Shown: positions 8,225-19,506 of the stretch, piece after piece | Layout: each line of letters begins with the position of its first letter | Position numbering within the stretch: position 1 is the stretch's first letter | NCBI GenBank assembly: GCA_021801705.1 | Contig: JAJYXP010000023.1 | Location: 1-33,986 of the forward strand | Origin: Pseudomonadota bacterium | GTDB lineage: Bacteria > Pseudomonadota > Gammaproteobacteria > Burkholderiales > Sulfuricellaceae | DNA length: 33,986 nucleotides | Direction of reading: 5' to 3' | Translations under genes and position numbers: made by a program | The notes under the pieces: generated by a model | The model's input: only the letters and a program-made list of their open reading frames with translations | The model's database searches: none | What the model was told of the DNA's origin: nothing

Positions 8225-8322
8225 TGATAGTATACTTTTGCTGTTTTTCAAATAGGTTGGATTCTAACAAGAAGCCGCCTTTTCACCAAACCCTTTGCAT
8301 CCGATACTTTAAGATCAAGCCA

Positions 8323-9999
8323 ATGAGCAGCAGCGACAACGTCCCCGTTCCCCATTTTATCCGCAACGTCATCGAAAATGACCTTGCGGGCGGCAAACAC
8401 AAAACCATAGTCACCCGTTTCCCGCCGGAGCCCAACGGCTATCTGCACGTCGGCCACGCCAAATCGATCTGCCTGAATTTCGGCCTGGCGCTGGATTATC
8501 AAGGCAGATGCAATCTGCGCTTCGATGACACCAACCCGGAGAAGGAGAGCGAGGAATACGCCCAGTCGATCCAGGACGACGTGCGCTGGCTCGGTTTCCA
8601 GTGGGACGGCGAGGTGAAGTGGGCATCGGATTATTTCGAGGCGCTTTACGATTATGCGGTAGAACTGATCAGACAGGGGAAGGCCTATGTGTGCGACCTC
8701 ACCGCCGAGGAAATGCGCGAATATCGCGGCACGCTCACGGCGCCGGGCAAGAACAGCCCCTATCGCGACCGCTCCGTCGAGGAGAATCTCGGCCTGTTCC
8801 GGAAAATGCGGGCGGGCGAGTTCCCGGACGGCAGCAAGGTGCTGCGCGCCAGGATCGACATGGCCTCCGGCAACATCAACCTGCGCGACCCGGTGATCTA
8901 CCGCATCAAGCGCGCCCACCATATCCGCACCGGCGACAAGTGGTGCATCTACCCGATGTACGACTACACCCACTGCATTTCCGACGCGCTGGAAGGCATC
9001 ACCCATTCCCTGTGCACGCTGGAATTCGAGGATCACCGTCCGCTCTACGACTGGGTGCTGGACCAACTGCCGGTACCCTGTCACCCGCAGCAGATCGAGT
9101 TTTCACGCCTGGAGCTGCAATACACCCTGACCAGCAAACGCAAGCTGAATCAACTGGTGACCGAGAAGCGGGTATCGGGCTGGGACGATCCCCGCATGCC
9201 GACCATTACCGGCATGCGCCGCCGCGGCTATACCCCGGAAGGCATCCGCGAGTTTGCGCGCCGCATCGGCGTTTCCAAATCAGAGAACGTGGTCGACATG
9301 AGCGTGCTCGAAGGCTGCATCAGGGAAAATCTGGAAGCGCGCGCGCCGCGCGTGATGGCCGTGGTGAAGCCGCTGAAAGTGGTGATCGCCAACTTCGTCG
9401 AAGGCGAAACCCGGTCGCGCGAGGCGGGCTTCCACCCCAATCATCCCGAATTCGGCAGCCGGCTGGTGCCGTTTTCGCGCGAAATCTGGATCGAAACCGA
9501 CGATTTCGCCGAAAATCCGCCGCCCGGATGGCAGCGCCTGGTGCCGGGCGGCGAGGTGCGGTTGCGCTACGGCTACGTGATCAGGTGCGACGAGGTGATC
9601 AAGGATGCCGCGGGCCAGGTGGTCGAGCTGCGCTGTTCCATCGACCCCGATACCCTGGGCAAGAATCCGCTGGGCCGCAAGGTCAAGGGCGTGATTCACT
9701 GGGTATCGGCCGGGCACGCGCTGTCCGCCGAAATCCGCCTGTATGACCGCCTGTTCACCGTGGCCGAGCCGGACGGGGACAAATCGCGCGACTTCCGCGA
9801 ATTCATCAATCCCGAATCGCTTACCGTAGTGCAAGGCTGGGTGGAGGCCTGCGTGGGCAGTGCCGCTCCCGAAACCCGCTACCAGTTCGAGCGGCTCGGC
9901 TATTTTTGCGCCGACCGGCGCGACCACCAGCCGGGCGGCAAGCTGGTGTTCAACCGCACGGTGACGCTCAAGGATACCTGGATGAAAGAGCCGGTCTGA
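8323..9999 (+). CDS. glnS: glutaminyl-tRNA synthetase
   Basis: GlnRS charges tRNA-Gln with glutamine in the cytosol. The 558-residue length is typical. Class I signatures are [17 protein letters not shown] (HVGH at 42-45) and LTSKRKL (about 269-275), the KMSKS equivalent. Gln-specific features include [10 protein letters not shown] and the C-terminal anticodon-binding beta barrels (about 345-558). The start ATG at 8323 is chosen because the family begins shortly before HFIRNVIE. It is divergent from the TPR gene across a 98-base gap and heads a plus-strand run with usp, cysS and the GGDEF gene. Confidence 0.97.
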   Translation: MSSSDNVPVPHFIRNVIENDLAGGKHKTIVTRFPPEPNGYLHVGHAKSICLNFGLALDYQGRCNLRFDDTNPEKESEEYAQSIQDDVRWLGFQWDGEVKWASDYFEALYDYAVELIRQGKAYVCDLTAEEMREYRGTLTAPGKNSPYRDRSVEENLGLFRKMRAGEFPDGSKVLRARIDMASGNINLRDPVIYRIKRAHHIRTGDKWCIYPMYDYTHCISDALEGITHSLCTLEFEDHRPLYDWVLDQLPVPCHPQQIEFSRLELQYTLTSKRKLNQLVTEKRVSGWDDPRMPTITGMRRRGYTPEGIREFARRIGVSKSENVVDMSVLEGCIRENLEARAPRVMAVVKPLKVVIANFVEGETRSREAGFHPNHPEFGSRLVPFSREIWIETDDFAENPPPGWQRLVPGGEVRLRYGYVIRCDEVIKDAAGQVVELRCSIDPDTLGKNPLGRKVKGVIHWVSAGHALSAEIRLYDRLFTVAEPDGDKSRDFREFINPESLTVVQGWVEACVGSAAPETRYQFERLGYFCADRRDHQPGGKLVFNRTVTLKDTWMKEPV

Positions 10000-10034
10000 G
10001 GATGTACAGGGTGTCATAACGCAAGGAGTCGGAT

Positions 10035-10490
10035 ATGTACAAGCGGATTTTGGTTGCGATCGACGGGAGCAAAATTTCCAATCTGGCGCTGGAAGAGGCG
10101 ATCGGCCTGGCCAGGGAGATGAAGTCGCAATTGCTGTTGCTTCATGTGAATGAAGGACTGCCGGCACAGTGGGAGCCGGAGGGCGCTCCCATGCTGATTC
10201 TGCCGGAAATGCTCGATGCCATTGCCGAGGCCGCCGAATCGCTGCTGCGTAAGGCCCGCGAAAGAGCGGAGCGGGCCGGTATTCCCGTGGAAACGCGGCT
10301 TGTAGAGGCGCTAGGCAGGCGGGCTGCCCAGGTGATTTCGGAGGAGGCGAGGAAATGGCCTGCCGATCTTCTTGTGCTTGGCACCCATGGCCGCAAGGGG
10401 TTCGACCATCTTCTTCTGGGCAGCGTGGCGGAAGGCGTGATCCGTACCGCGTCCATGCCGGTTCTGCTGGTGCGGCAGAGCACGGCTTAA
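10035..10490 (+). CDS. universal stress protein UspA family
   Basis: A 151-residue single-domain Usp protein. It starts with the typical strand and loop [18 protein letters not shown] and ends with the ATP-binding motif [18 protein letters not shown] (G-x2-G-x9-G-S) plus MPVLLVRQ. Such proteins bind ATP and aid survival in stress; the specific role here is unknown. A good AAGGAG lies ahead of the ATG. It sits 35 bases after glnS and 22 bases before cysS, so it probably shares their transcript. Confidence 0.93.
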   Translation: MYKRILVAIDGSKISNLALEEAIGLAREMKSQLLLLHVNEGLPAQWEPEGAPMLILPEMLDAIAEAAESLLRKARERAERAGIPVETRLVEALGRRAAQVISEEARKWPADLLVLGTHGRKGFDHLLLGSVAEGVIRTASMPVLLVRQSTA

Positions 10491-10512
10491 CGAGAGGCAA
10501 GAAGGTTATTCG

Positions 10513-11904
<1,392 letters not shown>

Positions 11905-11922
11905 CTTTCCGGAAAGTTTGGA

Positions 11923-14829
11923 ATGCCACAATCGCTGATCAATATCCCGGCGAGCAGTATCGCCTCGGTACTGGCCGAGGGCGTTTATGTGCTGGACGCA
12001 GAGGGACGGCTTACGTTCCTGAACCAGGAAGGCGAACGCCTGCTGGGCTGGAGCGAGAAGGAACTGCTCGGCATGAATGCCCATGAGGTTTTCCATTACA
12101 GGAAACCGGACGGCTCGCCCTATCCCGTTGCAGCCTGCCCTGCGCACCAGACCCTGCTGACCGGCGCAACCTGCCGCACCGGCGATGAATGGCTGGTGCG
12201 CAAGGATGGCACCCTGTTTCCGGTATCCCTGGTTTCCTCGGTGCTGAAGAAAGATGGCGGCATAACCGGTTCGGTGGTGGCATTCCAGGACATCACCGGC
12301 CGTCTGCGGAGCCAGCAGGCGTTGCGCGAAAGCGAGCACCGCTATCGCCTCCTGTTCGAGAGCGGCAACGACATCATCCTATTCCATGGCGTCGATGCCC
12401 AGGGCTTTCCGACCGCTTTCCTGGACGTCAACCAGACCGCCTGCGAACGCCTGGGTTACAGCCGGGACGAATTGCTGCGGATGTCTCCATACGATATCGA
12501 CGAACCGTCCAGCGCCGTAGACATGCCGGCGCTGGTGGAACGGCTACTGGCCAATGAACGGGTCGTATTCGAGCGGGTGTTCCTGACCAGGGACGGACGC
12601 AGGATTCCGGTTGAGATCAGCGCGCGCTTGTTTGATCTCAATGGGCAATCCTTCGTGCTGTCCATTGCACGGGATATCAGCGCGAGAAAGCTTGCCGAGG
12701 CGCGACTACTGCAGGCCAACGAGCAGCTCGAAGCGGTATTCACCAATGTGTACGCGCTTCTCGCCTACATGGATGCCGATTTCAATTTCATCCGGGTCAA
12801 CCACGCCTATGCCGAGGCCGATGGGCGCGAGCCGGAGTTCTTTGTCGGAAGGAACCACTTCGAGCTTTACCCCGATGCAGCAAACGAGGCGATTTTTCGC
12901 CGGGTGGTGGAAACCGGCGAGACCTACTTTGCCTATGCCAGGCCATTTGAATACCCGGACCGTCCCGAACTGGGCGTGACTTATTGGGATTGGGTGCTCA
13001 GCGCGGTGAAAGGGGAGGGCGGCAAGACCAGTGGGGTGATCCTGAACCTGATCAACGTAACCGCGCGCAGACTGGCGGAGCTCGGGCGGGAGGAAAGCGA
13101 GCGGAATCTTGCCGCCCTCATCGAGGCACCACACGAATCGGTATTGTTGCTGGATTTGGATGGGAAGGTGCTGGCAGCGAACGAAACTGCTGCCAGGCGC
13201 TTGAAGAAAAGCCGGCAGGCGCTGATCGGGAAAATTTTTTTTGATTTCCTTCCGCCCGCCGTGATCGGGCAGAGGCAGCAGTGGCTGGACGAGGTGCGCT
13301 TGAGCGGCAGACTCGGATGCTTCGAGGACGAACGGAGCGGCCTGCGTCTGGAACACTCCATTTACCCTGTCTTCGATGCGGATGGCAAGGTGGCGCGCTT
13401 TGCCGTCTATTCCGTGGATGTGACCGAAAGCAGGCAGAGCGAGGCGATCGAGAAACTTTTGTCGAGCATCAACCAGAAGGTGATGCAGGGGCTGGCGGTG
13501 GACGAGGTGCTCGAATTCATCTGCACCGAGATCGTCACGCTCTTCGGTCTGGAGCTGGCGTGGGTCGGCGAAAAAAAACGCGACGGCTCCACGCGCATCA
13601 GGGCCTGTGCCGGCGAGGCCAGGGAATACGAGCAGGAACTGAGGAAAATCGGCGTGCGGTGGGATAATTCCCCGCAAGGGAAAGGTCCGACGGGCACTGC
13701 CATCCGCACCGGCCAGGTGCAGGTTTTCAAAACCAGCCAGCCAGGCTTTAAACCCTGGCGTGCCGCTGCGGAACGATTGCACCTCCAGGCCACCATCGCC
13801 ATCCCGCTGATTATCCGCAGCGAGATCTATGGCGCTTTCAACCTCTATTCCCGTAATCCCGGGTTTTTCGACCATCCCGCCACCGTGCAGCGCCTGAGCG
13901 GGGTTGCCAAGCAGATTTGCGTGGCCATGGAAATGGCCATGGATCAGCAGCAGTTGCGCCTGCTGGGCGGCGCGCTGGCCTCGGCGAGCAACTCCATTTT
14001 CATCACCGACCGCATGGGCCGTATCCAGTGGATTAATGCCGCCTTCACCCGTCTCAGCGGTTATGGCGCGGAGGAGGCCATCGGTCAAACCCCGCGGCTG
14101 ATCAGGTCGGGCAATGAAACCCTTGAGTATTACCAGAACCTCTGGAAAACGATCCTGAGCGGTGAAACCTGGACTAATGAAACTGTGGAGCGGCACAAGG
14201 ATGGCAGCCTTTACACCGTGCTGCAAACGATCACACCGATTCCCGACGAGAATGGCGAGATCACCCATTTTGTTTCCATACACGAAGATATCACGGCCAG
14301 AAAACAGACCGATGAACGCATCCGCTATATGGCCGAATATGATGCGTTGACGGATCTTCCCAACCGGGCGCTGTTCTATGACCGGCTGCATCAGGCGATG
14401 GTGCGGGTCAAGCGGAATCAGGGCAGGCTCACCTTGCTGTATCTCGACCTGGATCGCTTCAAGGCGGTCAACGATAATCTGGGCCACCATGCCGGCGATC
14501 TGCTGTTGCAAGCAGTAGCGCAACGGCTGAAGGAATGCGTGCGCGAAAGTGATACGGTTGCTCGGCTGGGCGGGGACGAATTCTCCATTATTCTGCAGGA
14601 AAGCGGCAGTCCGCGGGATGTGGCGCTGGTGGCGGAAAAAATTATTTCCGCCCTGGCCGCTCCTTTTCATCTGGCCGGGCTGGACGTTTCCATCGGCACC
14701 AGCATAGGCATCGCTCTGTATGCGGGTGGGCCGGAGGCCGATCCGGATCAGCTCGTCCATCTGGCGGATGGCGCAATGTATATCGCCAAGAAACGGGGCG
14801 GGAATGTCTTCGAGTTTGCCCCGGGCTGA
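11923..14829 (+). CDS. multi-PAS/GAF diguanylate cyclase
   Basis: A 968-residue soluble-looking sensor that should make cyclic di-GMP. Approximate domains: PAS 10-125, PAS 136-258, PAS 265-385, PAS 395-505, GAF 510-672, PAS 685-795, GGDEF 800-968. The active-site loop is intact (RLGGDEFSI, GGDEF at 883-887), and the inhibitory I-site RESD lies five residues ahead of it, so product feedback is likely. No EAL domain and no transmembrane helix are seen. Five PAS domains plus GAF suggest several cytosolic inputs such as redox or ligand. It starts 18 bases after cysS. Confidence 0.93.
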   Translation: MPQSLINIPASSIASVLAEGVYVLDAEGRLTFLNQEGERLLGWSEKELLGMNAHEVFHYRKPDGSPYPVAACPAHQTLLTGATCRTGDEWLVRKDGTLFPVSLVSSVLKKDGGITGSVVAFQDITGRLRSQQALRESEHRYRLLFESGNDIILFHGVDAQGFPTAFLDVNQTACERLGYSRDELLRMSPYDIDEPSSAVDMPALVERLLANERVVFERVFLTRDGRRIPVEISARLFDLNGQSFVLSIARDISARKLAEARLLQANEQLEAVFTNVYALLAYMDADFNFIRVNHAYAEADGREPEFFVGRNHFELYPDAANEAIFRRVVETGETYFAYARPFEYPDRPELGVTYWDWVLSAVKGEGGKTSGVILNLINVTARRLAELGREESERNLAALIEAPHESVLLLDLDGKVLAANETAARRLKKSRQALIGKIFFDFLPPAVIGQRQQWLDEVRLSGRLGCFEDERSGLRLEHSIYPVFDADGKVARFAVYSVDVTESRQSEAIEKLLSSINQKVMQGLAVDEVLEFICTEIVTLFGLELAWVGEKKRDGSTRIRACAGEAREYEQELRKIGVRWDNSPQGKGPTGTAIRTGQVQVFKTSQPGFKPWRAAAERLHLQATIAIPLIIRSEIYGAFNLYSRNPGFFDHPATVQRLSGVAKQICVAMEMAMDQQQLRLLGGALASASNSIFITDRMGRIQWINAAFTRLSGYGAEEAIGQTPRLIRSGNETLEYYQNLWKTILSGETWTNETVERHKDGSLYTVLQTITPIPDENGEITHFVSIHEDITARKQTDERIRYMAEYDALTDLPNRALFYDRLHQAMVRVKRNQGRLTLLYLDLDRFKAVNDNLGHHAGDLLLQAVAQRLKECVRESDTVARLGGDEFSIILQESGSPRDVALVAEKIISALAAPFHLAGLDVSIGTSIGIALYAGGPEADPDQLVHLADGAMYIAKKRGGNVFEFAPG

Positions 14830-14861
14830 ATCCTGAATTCAGTCCGGATGCTTCATCCAAA

Positions 14862-15027
14862 AAAGCGATTAACCACGAATTTGCACGAATAAAGCACGAA
14901 TGTTCACGAATAATCAATGAGTTAACTATGTCTGATGGTCTCGCCCGTTTGGTGAAGGGAGATTATGCTCTAATATTTGTGTTTATTCGTGGAAATTCGT
15001 GTCATTCGTGGTTAATCGCCGTTTTTA
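14862..15027. repeat. ACGAAT inverted array downstream of dnaJ
   Basis: The left arm (14862-14913) has four CACGAAT-type units after GCGATTAAC. The right arm (14976-15027) carries the same units inverted (ATTCGTG) and ends GTTAATCGCCGTTTTTAGGT, touching the dnaJ stop. The arms can pair as a long stem and may act as a bidirectional terminator between the converging GGDEF gene and dnaJ. It is not CRISPR: units are 8-12 bases with no unique spacers. A close copy lies at 18243-18430. Confidence 0.88.
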
Positions 15028-15030
15028 GGT

Positions 15031-16158
15031 TCATGGACCGAAAAACTCTTTCACCTTGTCCATCCATGACTTTGCGCGCGGGTTGTGCCGCGCGCCATCT
15101 TCCAGGTTGAGCGCTTCCAGCTCGCGCAACAGTTCCTTCTGGCGCTCGGTCAGGTCGACCGGGGTTTCCACCACCATGTGACAGAGCAGATCGCCGTGCG
15201 TGCTGCTGCGCACGCCTTTGATACCCTTGCCGCGCAGGCGGAACACCTTGCCGGACTGGGTTTCCGCCGGGATCTTGATCTTGGCGTGGCCGTCCAGGGT
15301 CGGGATCTCGATTTCGCCGCCCAGCGCGGCAGTGGTGAAGCTGATCGGCATTTCGCAGTGCAGGTCGTTGTGGTCGCGCTGGAAAACAGAGTGGGCCCTG
15401 ATCTGGATGACCACGTAGAGGTCGCCCGGCGGACCGCCGTTGACGCCGGCCTCGCCCTCGCCCGAGAGCCGTATGCGGTCGCCCTCATCGACCCCGGCGG
15501 GGATTTTCACCGCCAGGGTCTTGTACTGCTTGACGCGCCCGCCGCCTTGACAGGTGGGGCAGGGGTGGGCGATCACCTTGCCGCTGCCGTGGCATTTCGG
15601 GCAGGCCTGCTGGATCGAGAAGAACCCCTGCTGCATCCTTACCTGGCCGTGGCCGGCGCAGGTGGGGCAGGTTTCCGGCCTGGAGCCGGCCTTGGCGCCG
15701 GTGCCGTGGCAGGTGTCGCACTCCGCCATGGTGGGGATGCGGATCTTGGTCTCGGTGCCGCGCGCGGCTTCCTCGAGAGAGACCTCCAGGTTGTAGCGCA
15801 GGTCGGCGCCGCGGTAGACGTTGGAGCGCCCGCGCCCGCCGCCACCGCTTCCGAAGATGTCGCCGAAGATGTCGCCGAAGGCATCGGCGAATCCGCCGCT
15901 GAAGCCTCCCGCGCCGCCCATGCCGGCCTGCTGGTCCACGCCGGCGTGGCCGTACTGGTCGTAAGCTGCCCGCTTGCTCGCATCGGACAGGATTTCATAG
16001 GCTTCCTTGGCTTCCTTGAAATGCTCTTCCGCCTTGGGATTGTCCGGATTGCGGTCCGGATGGAATTTCATGGCGAGCTTGCGGTAGGCCTTCTTGATCT
16101 CGTCGTCGTTGGCGTCCTTGTTGACGCCGAGAATTTCGTAGTAATCACGCTTGCTCAT
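15031..16158 (-). CDS. dnaJ: chaperone protein DnaJ
   Basis: DnaJ is the Hsp40 partner that delivers clients to DnaK and stimulates its ATPase. The 375 residues show the J domain (1-70, HPD at 33-35), a Gly/Phe-rich linker (about 75-120), and four CxxCxGxG zinc-finger motifs: [24 protein letters not shown] and CPTCQGGG. The C-terminal substrate-binding domains follow. It lies 90 bases after dnaK on the same strand with a strong hairpin between them. No sigma32 promoter was seen directly upstream, so read-through from dnaK is likely. Confidence 0.97.
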   Translation of the reverse strand: MSKRDYYEILGVNKDANDDEIKKAYRKLAMKFHPDRNPDNPKAEEHFKEAKEAYEILSDASKRAAYDQYGHAGVDQQAGMGGAGGFSGGFADAFGDIFGDIFGSGGGGRGRSNVYRGADLRYNLEVSLEEAARGTETKIRIPTMAECDTCHGTGAKAGSRPETCPTCAGHGQVRMQQGFFSIQQACPKCHGSGKVIAHPCPTCQGGGRVKQYKTLAVKIPAGVDEGDRIRLSGEGEAGVNGGPPGDLYVVIQIRAHSVFQRDHNDLHCEMPISFTTAALGGEIEIPTLDGHAKIKIPAETQSGKVFRLRGKGIKGVRSSTHGDLLCHMVVETPVDLTERQKELLRELEALNLEDGARHNPRAKSWMDKVKEFFGP

Positions 16159-16169
16159 AATTCTTTCTT

Positions 16170-16240
16170 ACCGCAAAGGACGCAAAGGAACGCAAAGCAA
16201 CAACTCGTTTTCCCTCGCGTTCCTTTGCGTCCTTTGCGGT
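16170..16240. repeat. 24-base perfect inverted repeat between dnaK and dnaJ
   Basis: Left arm 16170-16193 (ACCGCAAAGGACGCAAAGG...) and right arm 16217-16240 are exact complements around a 23-base loop. The arms are built from CGCAAAGGA units. The stem lies in the short dnaK-dnaJ gap and lacks a clean T-tract, so it could attenuate transcription or protect the dnaK mRNA end. Confidence 0.92.
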
Positions 16241-16248
16241 TAATGGTT

Positions 16249-18165
<1,917 letters not shown>

Positions 18166-18214
18166 GTTTCTTCCTTTGTAACGAACGAATGATTAATAAT
18201 TAACCTTATTTCCC

Positions 18215-18242
18215 AGATGGGGATGCTAGCGCTTATTTCAAC
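18215..18242 (-). promoter_or_regulatory. sigma32 heat-shock promoter of dnaK
   Basis: On the minus strand the sequence is GTTGAAA (18242-18236), 13 bases, then CCCCATCT (18222-18215). This matches the sigma32 consensus CTTGAAA-N13-CCCCATNT at all but one position. It lies about 50 bases ahead of the dnaK ATG. The outer edge of the -35 box coincides with the start of an ACGAAT repeat array. Confidence 0.88.
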
Positions 18243-18430
18243 CTAAAAACGGCGATTAACCACGAATGACACGAATGTTCACGAATAAACACGAATAGTT
18301 TAGAGACAATCATCGTGTCGCCTAGAGGCGCCTACTTTTGGCACCAAACGGGTGAATCAGACTGTCTATGCTAACTATCTGATTATTTGTGAACATTCGT
18401 GTAAATTCGTGGTTAATGGCTTTTTCTAGG
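18243..18430. repeat. ACGAAT inverted array between grpE and dnaK
   Basis: The left arm (18243-18296) is nearly identical, in opposite orientation, to the arm after dnaJ. The right arm (18381-18430) carries inverted units and ends at the grpE stop codon. The 84-base centre (18297-18380) has no gene. The array probably ends the grpE transcript and isolates the dnaK promoter. Confidence 0.88.
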
Positions 18431-18431
18431 T

Positions 18432-19016
18432 TCAAGACTCTTTGGCCTTGGCCACCATCACCAGCGCCGGGCGCAGCACCCGGTCGTGCAGCAGATAACC
18501 CTTTTGCAGGACGCCGACCACCGTATTTGGCTCCACATCGGCTTCCACCATGCTGATCGCCTGATGTTTGTGGGGATCGAATTTTTCGCCCATCGGGTCG
18601 ATCTCGCTCAGATTGAATTTCTCGAATACCGCCACCAGTTGCTTGAGCGTCAGTTCGATGCCGCTTTTCATGCTGGCCAGGTCGGCGGTTTCCACCTTGA
18701 GCGCGGCTTCCAGGCTGTCCTTGACGGCCAGCAGTTCGGACGAGAAACCTTCGACGGCGAATTTGTGGGCGTTGGCGATTTCCACCTGGGTGCGCTTGCG
18801 GATGTTGTCCGCATCGGCCTTGGCGCGCAGCCAGGCATCGTGGTGTTCCTGGGCGGCGAGTTCCGCCTTCTTGAGCATATCCTCCAGGCTGGGCATGACC
18901 TCAGTCCCTTCGCCTTCGGCGCCGGCCTGGAAGGCTGCGCTCGCGGCTGACACTTCGTCCAGTTTTTCGAGAAACTCTTCCTGCTCGATGGTGCTTTTCT
19001 GTTCTTCGGGTTGCAT
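18432..19016 (-). CDS. grpE: nucleotide exchange factor GrpE
   Basis: GrpE drives ADP release from DnaK and acts as a thermosensor, as a cytosolic dimer. The 194 residues show an acidic N-terminus, the long coiled coil (about 55-130, including [19 protein letters not shown]) and the C-terminal beta domain with [33 protein letters not shown]. The ATG at 19016 is chosen because a perfect AGGAGG precedes it; an upstream in-frame ATG adds eight residues unlike the family. It is driven by a sigma32 promoter at 19045-19072. Confidence 0.97.
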   Translation of the reverse strand: MQPEEQKSTIEQEEFLEKLDEVSAASAAFQAGAEGEGTEVMPSLEDMLKKAELAAQEHHDAWLRAKADADNIRKRTQVEIANAHKFAVEGFSSELLAVKDSLEAALKVETADLASMKSGIELTLKQLVAVFEKFNLSEIDPMGEKFDPHKHQAISMVEADVEPNTVVGVLQKGYLLHDRVLRPALVMVAKAKES

Positions 19017-19044
19017 TAAGACCTCCTGATGACAATGCAAACCT

Positions 19045-19072
19045 TTATGGGGGTAGGGGCAATTTTTTCAAG
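19045..19072 (-). promoter_or_regulatory. sigma32 heat-shock promoter of grpE
   Basis: On the minus strand the sequence is CTTGAAA (19072-19066), 13 bases, then CCCCATAA (19052-19045). The -35 box is exact, and the -10 box departs from CCCCATNT only at its last base. It lies about 30 bases ahead of the grpE ATG. Confidence 0.9.
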
Positions 19073-19156
19073 AGCGGGCGGTTAAAATGTGGTGCGGTGG
19101 TATCAGATTGATATATTTTCGATACTACTTGTCCGGTAATAAAATCGAATAAATAT

Positions 19157-19267
19157 GGGAACCTCTAATAATCGTCATTCCCGCGAAAGCGGGAATCTAT
19201 AGCATATTGAAAATACTGGATTCCCGCTTTCGCGGGAATGACGGGATCACGATTTTTAGAGGTGCCC
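19157..19267. mobile_element. MITE-like element with dRS3-like palindromes
   Basis: Terminal inverted repeats GGGAACCTCTAA (19157-19168) and TTAGAGGTGCCC (19256-19267) bound a 111-base element. Inside, two copies of ATTCCCGCGAAAGCGGGAAT type lie in inverted orientation and fit the ATTCCC-N8-GGGAAT pattern of Neisseria dRS3. No gene is inside. It could be a non-autonomous transposon or a REP pair; no target duplication is evident. Confidence 0.7.
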
Positions 19268-19289
19268 TTATAATATAAAAAGCAGTTGA

Positions 19290-19324
19290 AACGCCAAGGA
19301 GCCAAGGACGCCAAGCACCAAGGC
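19290..19324. repeat. CCAAGG tandem array
   Basis: Irregular 8-9 base units: ACGCCAAGG, AGCCAAGG, ACGCCAAG, CACCAAGG. It resembles the ACGCAAAGG family between dnaK and dnaJ in unit size and style. No coding role is seen. Confidence 0.7.
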
Positions 19325-19391
19325 ATTGAGTGGCTGCCATGAGGTTTTTCTGCACCAAGGTGAAGCGGACATCTTTTACGTTGCACCATTT

Positions 19392-19426
19392 TCAGGCGCG
19401 ACCTTGATCAAAGTCCCGGCGCCTGA
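19392..19426. promoter_or_regulatory. nested dyad upstream of the nasA promoter
   Basis: TCAGGCGC (19392-19399) pairs with GCGCCTGA (19419-19426), and a palindrome TTGATCAA lies between them. It is 35 bases upstream of the sigma54-type promoter. It could be an activator site or the terminator of an upstream transcript. It does not match the NtrC consensus well; only a half-site TGCACCA at 19382-19388 does. Confidence 0.4.
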
Positions 19427-19460
19427 CTCCATCCATATGTTCTTAAAGTAGTATTTTTTT

Positions 19461-19476
19461 GGCATGTCTCTTGCTT
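19461..19476 (+). promoter_or_regulatory. sigma54-type promoter of nasA
   Basis: TGGCATG, four bases, TTGCT: this fits the sigma54 pattern TGGCACG-N4-TTGCW, with GG at -24 and GC at -12 in correct spacing. Transcription would begin about 19486-19489, leaving a leader of about 20 bases before the nasA ATG. Sigma54 control with NtrC is the known mode for assimilatory nitrate reductase genes in many proteobacteria; here the activator is inferred. Confidence 0.75.
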
Positions 19477-19506
19477 TGATCCATTTTGTCGTTACAAGGG
19501 ATCAAG

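Noticed and set aside
12706-14760. Long minus-strand open frame opposite the GGDEF gene
   Set aside because: The plus-strand PAS, GAF and GGDEF motifs are unambiguous; the antisense frame has no recognisable feature.
14862-15027. ACGAAT arrays considered as a CRISPR
   Set aside because: Units are 8-12 bases, irregular, inverted in the second half, without unique spacers and without cas genes nearby.
19330-19392. NtrC binding sites upstream of nasA
   Set aside because: Only half-sites (TGCACC, TGCACCA) are seen; the second half does not match GGTGCA at the proper spacing.
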